64,000 bases of DNA. Origin: an uncultured Microbacterium sp. (GTDB lineage: Bacteria; Actinomycetota; Actinomycetes; Actinomycetales; Microbacteriaceae). Position numbers and translations under genes: made by a program. The notes beneath the pieces are model-generated. The model did no database searches. It was given only the letters and a program-made list of their open reading frames with translations, and had not been told where the DNA came from. Position 1 is the first letter of the stretch, and each line of letters begins with the position of its first letter. Location of the stretch: contig NZ_CALTTX010000005.1 in the NCBI RefSeq assembly GCF_943912325.1, positions 1-64,000 on the forward strand, given 5' to 3'. Below, one piece after another: positions 16,910 through 25,251 of this stretch.

Positions 16910-17824
16910 TCAGTCCTCGAACGCACCGTAGACGTCGAGGGTATTCTGCGCGACGCGGGCGCAGAGCGCGTCGAGGTCGAGGTCGAGTTCCGCCGCGATC
17001 GCCCGCATCGTGAGTGGCACGAGGTAGGGCGCGTTGGGGCGCCCGCGATACGGCAGGGGCGTGAGGAACGGAGCATCCGTCTCGACGAGAATCCGCTCGG
17101 GCGAGATCACGTGCAGCGCGTCGCGCAGGTTCTGCGCGTTCTTGAACGTCACGGTGCCGGCGAAGCTCAGGTAGTAGCCGCGCTCGTCGGCGATGCGCGC
17201 CATGTCGGCGTCGCCCGAGAAGCAGTGGAACACGGTGTGCTCGGGTGCGCCGACCCGCGCGAGCGTCTCGAGCACGTCGTCGTGGGCGTCGCGATCATGG
17301 ATCTGCATCGCGATGCCGTGCTTCTTCGCCAGCGCAATGTGCGCTTCGAAGCTCTCGTGCTGCGCCGAGCGCCCGTCGTCGCCCGTGCGGAAGTAGTCGA
17401 GCCCCGTCTCGCCGATTGCGCGCACGCGCGGCTGGGCGGCGAGTTCGTCGATCGCGGCGATCGCCTCGTCGAGCATGCCGTTCGCGGCATATTCGGGAGC
17501 TTCGTTGGGATGGATCGCGACGGCGGCGAGCACGCGAGGGTGCCGCGCGGCGGCCTCGGCCGACCAGCGCGACGATTCGATGTCGCCGCCCGCCTGCATG
17601 ACGCCGATGATGCCGACGGATGCCGCGCGGTCGAGCTGTTCGTCCAGGCTCAGGCCGACCGGGTCGCCACTCGGCTCATCGGCGGGCGGCGGCCCGTCCA
17701 TGATCTCGAGGTGACAGTGGTTGTCGTACACGGGAACCGCGAGCGGCTCGGGCGCGGGCGGGTAGGAGACGTCCTTCCGGCCCGCGTCCTCGCGCTTGCG
17801 GACGTAGTTCGACGGATCGCTCAC
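16910..17824 (-). CDS. TatD-family metal-dependent DNase
   Basis: The 304-residue TIM-barrel hydrolase shows all TatD metal-site motifs: YDNHCHLE (HxH, about residue 35), GETGLDYFR, QIHDRDAHDD, FHCFSGD and LVETDAPFLTP. The family has 3'-5' exonuclease activity on DNA and acts in oxidative damage repair. A 30-residue leader precedes the first motif. The GTG at 17824 lies four bases after the metG stop, so it is co-transcribed with metG. Confidence 0.92.
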   Translation of the reverse strand: MSDPSNYVRKREDAGRKDVSYPPAPEPLAVPVYDNHCHLEIMDGPPPADEPSGDPVGLSLDEQLDRAASVGIIGVMQAGGDIESSRWSAEAAARHPRVLAAVAIHPNEAPEYAANGMLDEAIAAIDELAAQPRVRAIGETGLDYFRTGDDGRSAQHESFEAHIALAKKHGIAMQIHDRDAHDDVLETLARVGAPEHTVFHCFSGDADMARIADERGYYLSFAGTVTFKNAQNLRDALHVISPERILVETDAPFLTPLPYRGRPNAPYLVPLTMRAIAAELDLDLDALCARVAQNTLDVYGAFED

Positions 17825-17828
17825 GTGA

Positions 17829-19427
17829 TCACGCGGGCTGTTCGACGCGGGGGAACAGCGGCGCGAGCCCGTTCACCGACGTGCCCGCCGCGAGCGTTCC
17901 CCACTCCCCCGCCGCGCGCAGCGGCTGGTCGACGAGCCGGCCGAGCGCCTCGCCCGCGCCGAGCGCGACCCACAGCTTCTCGGTCGATTCGGGCATGACG
18001 GGCGAGAGCAGCACGGCGAGCGCGCGCAGACCCTCGGCCGCGGTGTAGAGCACGGTTCCGAGTCGCGCGCGCGCCGAGGCATCCCCGTCGCCCTCCGCCG
18101 CTCTCTTCGCGAGCGCCCACGGCTCGTTCTCGGTGATGTACCCGTTGAGCGCGTCGACGATCGTCCAGATGCTCGCGATCGCCTCGTCGGGGCGGAACCG
18201 TTCGATCGCGGCGTCGGCGTGCGTCGCGGCATCCGCCACGATCCGCTGCACCGCGAGGTCGCCCTCGGTGTAGTCGGCCGCGGGCGGCACGATCCCCTCG
18301 AAATACCGCTCGATCATCGCGATCGTGCGCGAAGCGAGGTTGCCGAAACCGTTCGCAAGCTCGGCCTGGTATCGCGCCGAGAGGTCTTCCCACGAGAACG
18401 AGCCGTCCTGCCCGAACGCGATCGCCGAGAGGAAGTAGAACCGGAAGGCATCCGATCCGAAGACATCCACGATCTCGGCGGGAGCGATCCCTGTGAGCTT
18501 CGACTTCGACATCTTCTCTCCGCCGACGAGCAGCCAGCCGTGCGCGAACACGCCGCGGGGCGGTTGCAGACCTGCGGCGAGCAGCATGGCGGGCCAGATG
18601 ACGGCGTGGAAGCGGAGGATGTCTTTTCCGACGACGTGGTAGCCCGGGAAGCGCCGGGTGAACTGCTCGTCGTCGCTGCCGAAACCGACGGCCGTGGCGT
18701 AGTTCAGCAACGCGTCGACCCACACATAGATGACGTGCGACGGATCCCACGGCACCTGGATGCCCCAATCGAACGCGCTCCGCGAGATCGAGAGGTCTTT
18801 CAGCCCCGCGCGCACGAACGAGATGACCTCGTTGCGCGCCGACTCGGGCCGGATGAAGTCGGGCTGGTCGCGATAGAGCGCGAGCAGGGGCTCCTGGAAC
18901 TCGCTGAGCTTGAAGAAGTAGTTCTTCTCTTGCAGCAGCTCGAGCGGCTTCGAGTGGATCGCGCAGACCTTGAGTCCCTCGAACGGCCCCGTGCCGTCGA
19001 CGATCTCGCTGTCGGGCTTGAACTCTTCACACCCCACGCAGTACAGCGCTTCGTACTCGCCCGCGTAGATGTAGCCGCGGTCATAGAGCAGCTGAAAGAA
19101 CGCCTGCACGTTCTGCTCGTGCCGGTCCTGCGTCGTGCGGATGAAGTCGTCGTTCGCGACGTCGAGCTTCTCGAGCAGCGGAAACCAGGCCTCGCCGACG
19201 AGCTTGTCGACCCACTCCTGCGGCGTCACGCCGTTCGCGGCGGCGGCGCGCATCATCTTCTGACCGTGCTCGTCGGTGCCCGTCAGCATCCACGTGTCAT
19301 CGCCCGACTGCCGGTGCCAGCGCGCGAGGGTGTCCACGGCGACCGTCGTGTACCCGTGACCGATGTGGGGCAGGTCGGAGGGGTAATAGATCGGCGTCGT
19401 GATGTAGAAGGAACGGCCGTTGCTCAC
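17829..19427 (-). CDS. metG: Methionyl-tRNA synthetase
   Basis: A 532-residue class I synthetase that charges tRNA-Met. It has PIYYPSDLPHIGHGYTT (HIGH motif, residues about 21-24), the zinc-knuckle CVGCEEFK in the connecting domain, and KMSKSKLTG (near residue 310), followed by an anticodon-binding helical domain. It lacks the C-terminal tRNA-binding (OB) extension, as is usual in actinobacteria. The GTG at 19427 follows TAGAAT with a six-base gap. It heads the metG-tatD-rsmA run. Confidence 0.96.
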   Translation of the reverse strand: MSNGRSFYITTPIYYPSDLPHIGHGYTTVAVDTLARWHRQSGDDTWMLTGTDEHGQKMMRAAAANGVTPQEWVDKLVGEAWFPLLEKLDVANDDFIRTTQDRHEQNVQAFFQLLYDRGYIYAGEYEALYCVGCEEFKPDSEIVDGTGPFEGLKVCAIHSKPLELLQEKNYFFKLSEFQEPLLALYRDQPDFIRPESARNEVISFVRAGLKDLSISRSAFDWGIQVPWDPSHVIYVWVDALLNYATAVGFGSDDEQFTRRFPGYHVVGKDILRFHAVIWPAMLLAAGLQPPRGVFAHGWLLVGGEKMSKSKLTGIAPAEIVDVFGSDAFRFYFLSAIAFGQDGSFSWEDLSARYQAELANGFGNLASRTIAMIERYFEGIVPPAADYTEGDLAVQRIVADAATHADAAIERFRPDEAIASIWTIVDALNGYITENEPWALAKRAAEGDGDASARARLGTVLYTAAEGLRALAVLLSPVMPESTEKLWVALGAGEALGRLVDQPLRAAGEWGTLAAGTSVNGLAPLFPRVEQPA

Positions 19428-19505
19428 CCGTCGATTCTAGGTGGCGCGCCCGCGCGGTTCGGCGGCGTTACGGCGGGGTCTGCCTGCGGCAGGAGTCAGC
19501 GGGTG

Positions 19506-20324
19506 TCAGCGTTTGTGCGCGAGGGCCGCGTCATAGAGATCGCGCGAAGCAAGACCGGTGACGGATGCCACGTCTCGCGCGGCATCCTTCAGTCGCGCGC
19601 CGCCGGCGACGAGCGCAAGCACCCGATCGAGCGCCTCGGCGGGGTCGACGTTGCGCTCGGGCGCTCCCTCGACGACGACCACGATCTCGCCGCGAACGCC
19701 GTCCTCGGCCCAGCGGGCGAGGTCGCCGAGCGGTCCGCGCCGCACCTCTTCGTGGAGCTTCGTCAGCTCGCGGCAGACGGCCGCGGCGCGGTCGGCGCCG
19801 AACGCTTCGGCCATCGCCGCGAGCGTCACGGCGATGCGCGAGGGCGCCTCGAAGAAGACCATCGTGCGACGCTCGTCGGCGAGCTGCGCGAGCGTGCGAC
19901 GCCGGTCGCCGGGTTTGCGCGGCACGAAGCCTTCGAACGTGAAGCGGTCGGTTGGCAGCCCCGAGAGGGCGAGCGCCGTCGGCACGGCCGAGGGCCCCGG
20001 GATCACGGTGACCGCGACGCCTGCGGCGACGGCGGCCGCGACGGCTCCGTATCCGGGGTCGCTCACGGTCGGCATCCCCGCGTCGCTCAGAACGAGCACG
20101 TCGCTCTCGGCCGCGAGGCGCGCGAGTTCGGGCGCGCGCTCCTTCTCGTTGTGATCGTGCAGAGCGATCAACCGGGGGCGGTTCTCGATCCCGAGGGCGG
20201 CCAGCAGCCGCTGCGCCGTTCTCGTGTCCTCCGCCGCGATCACGGGCGCCGCCTCGAGCGCCTCGATGAGGCGGCGCGATGCGTCGCCGAGGTTGCCGAT
20301 CGGCGTCGCGGCGAGGATGAGCAC
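19506..20324 (-). CDS. rsmI: 16S rRNA (cytidine1402-2'-O)-methyltransferase
   Basis: A 272-residue tetrapyrrole-methylase-fold enzyme. LAATPIGNLGDASRR opens the protein, VLSDAGMPTVSDPG and VIPGPSAVPTALALSGLP are the SAM-site loops, and a C-terminal KLHEEV...ALA region completes the family length. It methylates the ribose of C1402 in the ribosomal P site. The GTG at 20324 lies six bases after TAAGCT (leaderless). It is divergent from pmt with 122 bases between the two starts, which hold both promoters. Confidence 0.95.
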   Translation of the reverse strand: MLILAATPIGNLGDASRRLIEALEAAPVIAAEDTRTAQRLLAALGIENRPRLIALHDHNEKERAPELARLAAESDVLVLSDAGMPTVSDPGYGAVAAAVAAGVAVTVIPGPSAVPTALALSGLPTDRFTFEGFVPRKPGDRRRTLAQLADERRTMVFFEAPSRIAVTLAAMAEAFGADRAAAVCRELTKLHEEVRRGPLGDLARWAEDGVRGEIVVVVEGAPERNVDPAEALDRVLALVAGGARLKDAARDVASVTGLASRDLYDAALAHKR

Positions 20325-20434
20325 GTCGCCAGCTTAGGCGCGGCACGGGGCTCGCCCGAGGCATCCCGCCCCTCCTCCTTATCGGCGCCGATCGCGGCGC
20401 ACGGCGCCTCTACGATCAGCGACAGCCGAGCACC

Positions 20435-20446
20435 TAGGCTGATCCC
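20435..20446 (+). promoter_or_regulatory. -10 box of a leaderless transcript for pmt
   Basis: TAGGCT at 20435-20440 is followed by GATCCC and then the GTG start at 20447, so transcription should begin at or near the start codon. The same layout precedes many genes in this window. Confidence 0.6.
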
Positions 20447-22135
20447 GTGCACGCGACCCTCGCCTCGACCTCGTCGGCGCCCGCCGCAACGTTCTGGGAA
20501 CGCCTCGCGTGGCGGATCGCCGGCGACGCGCAACGCCAGCGGCTCTGGGCGTGGCTCGGTCCCCTGCTCGTGACGCTGCTTGCCGGCGCGATCCGCCTCA
20601 TCGACCTCGCGCACCCGCACGCGCTCGTGTTCGATGAGACCTACTACGTCAAGGACGCGTGGACGCTGCTGCACCTCGGCTACGAGGGGAAGTGGCCCTC
20701 GAGCCCCGATCCCCGGTTCCTCGCGGGCGAGACGATGATCTTCACCGGCGAGGGATCGTTCGTCGTGCATCCCCCGCTCGGCAAGTGGCTCATCGCGCTC
20801 GGACTCACGGCGTTCGGCGCCGATACGGGGTGGGGCTGGCGCATCGCGACCGCCCTCTGCGGCACCCTGATGGTGCTCGTGCTGATCTTCGTGGCACAGC
20901 GACTCACGGGGTCGCTCGCCTGGGGCCTCGCCGCCGGCACGCTGCTCGCGCTCGACGGCCTCGGAATCGTGCTCAGCCGCGTCGCCCTGCTCGACGGGTT
21001 TCTCGCCCTGTTCGTGCTGCTGGCGTTCTGGTTCGTGCTGATCGACCGCGAGCGCTCACGCACGACGCTCGCCATGAGAATCGCGGATGCCGAGGGCACA
21101 GGCGACACCGTTGCCCCGGCCCCCGCGTGGGGACCCGTGCTCGCGGCACGTCCGTGGGCAATCGCTGCCGGCCTCGCGCTCGGTGGCGCGTGCGCCGTCA
21201 AGTGGTCGGGTCTCTGGGTGCTCGCGGCGTTCGGCGTCTACCTCGTGGTCGCCGACGCGCTCGACCGCCGCCGCGCGGGCGTGACGCTGTGGCCGGCCGC
21301 CGCCGTGTTGCGCCAGGCGCCCGTGACCTTCGTGTTGCTCGTCGTGCCGGCGCTCGCGGTGTACCTCGTGTCGTGGACGGGCTGGCTCGTCACGGCGGGC
21401 GGCTACGACCGGCAGTCCGACCCGAACCCGCTCGTGGCGTTCTGGAACTACCACTCCGCGATCTATCGCTTCCACGTCGGGCTCACCTCGGGCCACTCGT
21501 ACGCCTCGCCCGCGTGGCAATGGCCGCTCATGCTTCGCCCCACCGCGATGTACTGGAAGAAGACGGATGAGGGGATGCCGGGCTGCACGTACCACTCGGG
21601 GTGCGCCGAAGCCATCACGAGCATCGCCAACCCCGTGACGTGGTACGGCGGAATGATCGCGATCATCGTGCTCGCGGTGCTGTTCGTGCTCGCGGGTCGG
21701 CGCCTGCGGCGCGTCGACGGCCGGCTGCGGTTCACCGGCACGCCGGCCCAGCGTTCCGCGGGAACAGCGCTCGTGTTGACGGCCCTCGCGGCGACCTACC
21801 TGCCGTGGCTCGCCTACCCCGAACGCACGATCTTCCAGTTCTATACCGTCGTGATGATCCCGTTCGTGATCCTCGCGCTCGTGATCGTGTTGCGGTGGGT
21901 CGCGCAGGGTCTGCCCGCAACCGAGACGGGGCAGCTCGTCGCCGAGCATCCCGATACCGACATGCTTTCGATGACCGACGACCGGCTCGCGCGCCGTGCG
22001 GCGGGCCAGTGGTGCGTCGCGGCGTTCCTCGCACTCGTCGTGCTCTTCGCGGCGTTCTGGTTGCCGCTCTGGACGGGGATCCCCGTGCCCTACTGGTTCT
22101 GGCAGCTGCACACGCCCATTCAGGGCTGGATCTGA
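20447..22135 (+). CDS. pmt: Protein O-mannosyltransferase (dolichyl/polyprenyl-phosphate-mannose type)
   Basis: A 562-residue multi-pass membrane GT39 enzyme. The first periplasmic loop holds the catalytic acidic motif FDETYYVKDAW (about residues 63-73), then PPLGKWLIALG and about ten hydrophobic helices; the C-terminal PMT_4TMC-like part ends YWFWQLHTPIQGWI. It moves mannose from polyprenyl phosphate to Ser/Thr of proteins exported by Sec. The rsmI/pmt divergent pair is a conserved actinobacterial arrangement. The GTG start is set by the leaderless promoter just upstream. Confidence 0.93.
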   Translation: MHATLASTSSAPAATFWERLAWRIAGDAQRQRLWAWLGPLLVTLLAGAIRLIDLAHPHALVFDETYYVKDAWTLLHLGYEGKWPSSPDPRFLAGETMIFTGEGSFVVHPPLGKWLIALGLTAFGADTGWGWRIATALCGTLMVLVLIFVAQRLTGSLAWGLAAGTLLALDGLGIVLSRVALLDGFLALFVLLAFWFVLIDRERSRTTLAMRIADAEGTGDTVAPAPAWGPVLAARPWAIAAGLALGGACAVKWSGLWVLAAFGVYLVVADALDRRRAGVTLWPAAAVLRQAPVTFVLLVVPALAVYLVSWTGWLVTAGGYDRQSDPNPLVAFWNYHSAIYRFHVGLTSGHSYASPAWQWPLMLRPTAMYWKKTDEGMPGCTYHSGCAEAITSIANPVTWYGGMIAIIVLAVLFVLAGRRLRRVDGRLRFTGTPAQRSAGTALVLTALAATYLPWLAYPERTIFQFYTVVMIPFVILALVIVLRWVAQGLPATETGQLVAEHPDTDMLSMTDDRLARRAAGQWCVAAFLALVVLFAAFWLPLWTGIPVPYWFWQLHTPIQGWI

Positions 22136-22147
22136 AGCCAGGCGAAT

Positions 22148-22348
22148 CTAGGCGGCGGAATCGCCCAGCAGCTCGATCGCGCCGGTCTCGACACCTACGG
22201 GAACGACGAGCGGCCGGCCACCCGTGAACGCATCGTTCTCGCGCTGCACGACGGCCTCGATCTCGCTCATCGAACGCCCCGGGAACCGCTCGGCGAGCCG
22301 AGCGATAAGGACCAGGTACGACGTGGCGGCAATGCCATTGACGTTCAT
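22148..22348 (-). CDS. Small three-helix-bundle-type protein
   Basis: The ATG at 22348, eight bases after GGGAGGGG, gives 66 residues. The central LVLIARLAERFPGRSMSEIEAVVQREND looks like the actinobacterial three-helix bundle dimerisation domain, in which a (L)xxxF(P/A) helix is followed by an acidic helix. The open frame reaches 22411 but the strong ribosome-binding site fixes the shorter start. Function is unknown. An operator-like motif at 22433-22451 is shared with the MarR divergon upstream, so this gene may belong to that small regulon. Confidence 0.65.
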   Translation of the reverse strand: MNVNGIAATSYLVLIARLAERFPGRSMSEIEAVVQRENDAFTGGRPLVVPVGVETGAIELLGDSAA

Positions 22349-22432
22349 CTCACCCCTCCCCCGCACGGGCCGAGGGGCACGCGATACCTCCAGTGTCTCA
22401 CCGGGGAGCACAGATGACGAATGCTTCGTAAA

Positions 22433-22451
22433 TATCTCGTTTATCGAGCTA
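22433..22451. promoter_or_regulatory. MarR-type operator candidate upstream of the three-helix gene
   Basis: TATCTCGTTTATCGAGCTA includes the inverted repeat CTCG-TTTAT-CGAG. It matches 15 of 19 bases of the sequence at 23450-23468 in the MarR divergon. It is unusually AT-rich for the genome. Confidence 0.5.
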
Positions 22452-22474
22452 TCTACCGACGTGAGTCGGAGGCG

Positions 22475-23005
22475 TCAGTCGCTCGCGTGATCTGCGGGCG
22501 TGATGCTGTCGACGGCCGCCTGCAGCGCCTCGAGCGCCTTGAGCACGGCGACCCCCTCTTCGGGGCTGAGGTCGATGACGGCATCGAGCATGCGATCGTG
22601 CATCGCACCCAGCGTCGCCCGCACCTCAGAGTCGGTCGCGACCGTCGGAATGACATGGATGCTGCGCCGGTCGGTCTCGTGCCGCTCGCGCCGCACGTGG
22701 CCGGTGCGCTCGAGTCGGTCGATGATCGCGGTCATCGAAGCCGTCGACACCCCGAGGTAACGGTTGAGTTCACCGGGCGAGACGCGGCGATGTTCGCGCT
22801 CGGCCTTCAGCAGGTACCGCAGCACGAGCAGATCGTTCTCGCCCATCGACATCGAATCGCGCGTGCGTCGCCGCATGGCAACCTCGGCCGCACGGTACTC
22901 GCGAAAGGCCTGCAGCAGTTCGATGGCACGACGACGACGCGCGTCCTCGTCCGTCCCGTACCAGTACCCGCTCGAAACAGCAGCTGCAACCGTCACCGGC
23001 GACAT
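22475..23005 (-). CDS. MarR-family transcriptional regulator (A)
   Basis: A 176-residue protein with a central winged helix: SPGELNRYLGVSTASMTAIIDRLERTGHVRRERHETDRRSI is the recognition helix and wing, flanked by dimerisation helices (residues about 20-55 and 125-170). It lies one base downstream of the DUF7882-like gene on the same strand, so both are co-transcribed from the divergent promoter region at 23379-23530. Likely control is by a MarR protein binding the shared motif there. Confidence 0.85.
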   Translation of the reverse strand: MSPVTVAAAVSSGYWYGTDEDARRRRAIELLQAFREYRAAEVAMRRRTRDSMSMGENDLLVLRYLLKAEREHRRVSPGELNRYLGVSTASMTAIIDRLERTGHVRRERHETDRRSIHVIPTVATDSEVRATLGAMHDRMLDAVIDLSPEEGVAVLKALEALQAAVDSITPADHASD

Positions 23006-23006
23006 G

Positions 23007-23378
23007 TTACGCCGCGGCGGGGGTTCTCGACTCGCGGACTCGCGCAGCCTCGTTAATGGGCGCTGGCGCGGTCGATTCTTCGATCGCAGGCTCGGTGCCG
23101 ACGTTCATCGTTCGACCGGATGCCGCAAGCGCACGCACCCACGCGACATTGACCTCGGCCGACGCAACGCACTCGCCGACGAAGGCGACAGGAACGCCCG
23201 GGGCGAGCCACGCCGTGAGAGTCGGGTGCGACGCACCCGAAACGGTCGAGGCAGGAGCGATGTCGATCATGAACGACTCGCCGCGGCGGAACCGGATCTC
23301 GACCGCGCGCCTGACGTGATCCAGCACGCGGTCCTCGACCTCGACGCTCGATCCGTATCCATAAACCAGCTGACCCAT
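23007..23378 (-). CDS. DUF7882-like small protein
   Basis: The 123-residue product opens MGQLVYGYGSSVEVEDRVLDHV and continues with an IRFRRGESFMIDI strand. This is the pattern of a small protein family common in Microbacteriaceae (DUF7882, once mis-annotated as ATP-dependent DNA ligase). It has no catalytic motif. The C-terminal 30 residues are low complexity. It is the first gene of the leftward arm of a MarR divergon. The role is unknown; co-occurrence with MarR and a three-helix-bundle gene suggests an envelope or stress response. Confidence 0.6.
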   Translation of the reverse strand: MGQLVYGYGSSVEVEDRVLDHVRRAVEIRFRRGESFMIDIAPASTVSGASHPTLTAWLAPGVPVAFVGECVASAEVNVAWVRALAASGRTMNVGTEPAIEESTAPAPINEAARVRESRTPAAA

Positions 23379-23449
23379 TTCGCCCTCATCCCGTCGACAT
23401 GGCGGCCCGAAGGCCGTCGAGCCATCCTCCCGATGTCTCGTGACTACAG

Positions 23450-23511
23450 TATCTCGTCCATTTAGCTAATTTTGCAAGATTGTTATTGCATAGACTTACT
23501 AGACGGACGAG
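23450..23511. promoter_or_regulatory. Divergent operator/promoter region between two MarR operons
   Basis: CTCGTCCATTTAG (23453-23465) and CTAGACGGACGAG (23499-23511) form a long imperfect inverted repeat enclosing an AT-rich core. The left arm matches the motif at 22433-22451. The region lies between divergent starts at 23378 and 23531. Confidence 0.6.
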
Positions 23512-23530
23512 TGCCGCGGGAGGTCGATCA

Positions 23531-23995
23531 ATGAGCGCACCAGTGAAGGTCAGCGGCGATGGATCGAGCTCGGCGACTCTGGCGTTGCGGGCTTTCGAAG
23601 AGGCCCTGCGGTGCGAGGACCGTGACATGCGCGCCGACCTCAGCCTCGGCGCCAACGACTTGAGCGCCGTCCGCTTAGTGCTCGATCGTGGCGCCGACGG
23701 CTTGCGTCCGAGCGACCTCGCCCGCGAACTCGGCATCTCGTCCGCCGCGACGACAGCGCTCATCGACCGACTCGAGCGAGCGGGCTTCGTCGAACGATCA
23801 CACGACGCCGAAGACCGACGCTCCGTGTCGGTGCGATCGACCCTCGACGCCGACTCGGCGATCGTGCGCGCCATCGATCGGGCATCCGAGCGACGACTGC
23901 GCGCCCTTGAGTCACTCGAAACCGGCGATCGCGCCGTACTCGCCCGCAGCCTCAACGCCGTCACGGCCGCGATCAGCGCGGAAGAGACCCGTTGA
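23531..23995 (+). CDS. MarR-family transcriptional regulator (B)
   Basis: The ATG at 23531 follows GGGAGG and yields 154 residues. The winged-helix part is LRPSDLARELGISSAATTALIDRLERAGFVERS followed by DAEDRRSVSVR, closely parallel to regulator A across the divergon. An earlier frame start at 23480 lies inside the operator region and is less likely. Two MarR proteins sharing one operator region suggests cross-regulation or heterodimers. Downstream genes belong to a separate transcription unit. Confidence 0.85.
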   Translation: MSAPVKVSGDGSSSATLALRAFEEALRCEDRDMRADLSLGANDLSAVRLVLDRGADGLRPSDLARELGISSAATTALIDRLERAGFVERSHDAEDRRSVSVRSTLDADSAIVRAIDRASERRLRALESLETGDRAVLARSLNAVTAAISAEETR

Positions 23996-24019
23996 CCGCG
24001 CTTCGCTCGGGCCCGCGGG

Positions 24020-24056
24020 CCTTCTGACCTAGGCTGGCCCTTCTGACCTAGGCTGG
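24020..24056 (+). repeat. 19-base tandem duplication carrying the -10 box of the FHA/kinase cluster
   Basis: CCTTCTGACCTAGGCTGG occurs at 24020-24037 and again at 24039-24056 (period 19). Each copy contains TAGGCT. The second copy ends six bases before the GTG start at 24061 (spacer GGCTGA), fitting leaderless initiation. The duplication may affect promoter strength. Confidence 0.6.
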
Positions 24057-24060
24057 CTGA

Positions 24061-25140
24061 GTGTTCAGCTACTCCCCTCCCGAGCCCGGCGAGTATTCGC
24101 TCGGGTACGGAATGGTGAGCGACCGCTTCATCCTCGTCGTCGCGACCGAGATCGGTCATGCGCGAGCGACCGCGCTGTGGGATCTGATTTCGGCGATGGA
24201 TACCACGATGGCCGACGTCCTCGGAGCGCTCGCGCGCCGCGGGCTCGAGGCCGTGCCGGATTTCGCAATCGTCGAGCTCGTCGACCCCTCGACCCGCCGC
24301 GTCGCGGTTGCCTTGCGTGGCGCGGGCGTCGTGCACCTGCTCGGCGACGAGAGCCACCGCTTGACGGGCGAGGGCGCGGGCACGTGGATAGAGAGCACCG
24401 TCGAGCGCGTGCAGCACATGAGCGTCGGGCTGCATTCCGCCGTTCCGCGGGCCACCGCGCTTCCCTTCTTGCGGGGCGTCGTGCTCGCCGATCGTGTGCA
24501 TCTCGGTGCGACCGCCGCAACGAGCGACGTCGTCCATCCAGAAGGCACCAACGAGCCCGTCGCCGCCGGCCTCGAAAGCGCGAACGACGAGCCTGCCACC
24601 ATCGACCCGGCGGGCGACACGGCCGCGGACGATGACACGCCCGAGTGGGCCATCGGGGTCACGATGACGGGTCGCCCCGAACGCGCGGCCCCGGCGGGCG
24701 ACGCCGACGAGGCCACGATCCTCGGTGAGCGCGCGAGCCGAAGCATCCCGGCTTCTGCACCACCGTTCGCCTTCGACGATCAGACACTGCTCGCCTCGCG
24801 CTCGCGCGGTCCTGCGCTCGGCCTCGTCTTCGGCGACGGACGCACCCTCGCTCTCAGCCGGCCGACCCTCGTGGGCCGCAACCCGAAATCCGAGCGTGCA
24901 GGGGTCGCGACGCACGTGTTGCGCTCGCCCAAGAAAGAGGTCTCGGGCACGCACGCCGAGCTCGAGGTCGTGGGCGAGGCCCTGCGGGTGCGCGATCTGG
25001 GATCGACGAACGGCACGATCGTCACGCCGCGCGGCGGCTCGCCGAAGCTGTTGCGCGACAGCGATGAAGCGCTGCTCAGCGAGGGGTCGAGCATCGATTT
25101 CGGCGACGGGAACCGCGCCGTGTTCGCCCGCCTGTCGTAA
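24061..25140 (+). CDS. FHA-domain protein 1 with an N-terminal sensor-like domain
   Basis: 359 residues. Residues 1-160 form a compact alpha/beta domain that resembles, by residue pattern, the N terminus of the third FHA protein of this cluster (39630-40850). A disordered acidic linker follows. The C-terminal FHA domain (about 260-350) carries GRNP, SGTHAEL and DLGSTNGT, which are the phosphothreonine-contact motifs. It is expected to bind phosphorylated partners of the two kinases encoded nearby. It is first in the eleven-gene cluster, and its GTG is likely leaderless. Confidence 0.85.
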   Translation: MFSYSPPEPGEYSLGYGMVSDRFILVVATEIGHARATALWDLISAMDTTMADVLGALARRGLEAVPDFAIVELVDPSTRRVAVALRGAGVVHLLGDESHRLTGEGAGTWIESTVERVQHMSVGLHSAVPRATALPFLRGVVLADRVHLGATAATSDVVHPEGTNEPVAAGLESANDEPATIDPAGDTAADDDTPEWAIGVTMTGRPERAAPAGDADEATILGERASRSIPASAPPFAFDDQTLLASRSRGPALGLVFGDGRTLALSRPTLVGRNPKSERAGVATHVLRSPKKEVSGTHAELEVVGEALRVRDLGSTNGTIVTPRGGSPKLLRDSDEALLSEGSSIDFGDGNRAVFARLS

Positions 25141-25251
25141 CGATCACGTCACACGCCGCCGCACCGTGCGACGTTCCCTGTGCACCGTTACGTCGGCGCG
25201 CCAGCCGTGTGATATCAAAGACAAGCGTTGACGGCACCGGGAGGGGGCGAT

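Noticed and set aside
23386..24954. Long minus-strand frame antisense to MarR B and FHA1
   Set aside because: It covers two well-supported plus-strand genes and an operator region, has no motif, and is an effect of high GC.
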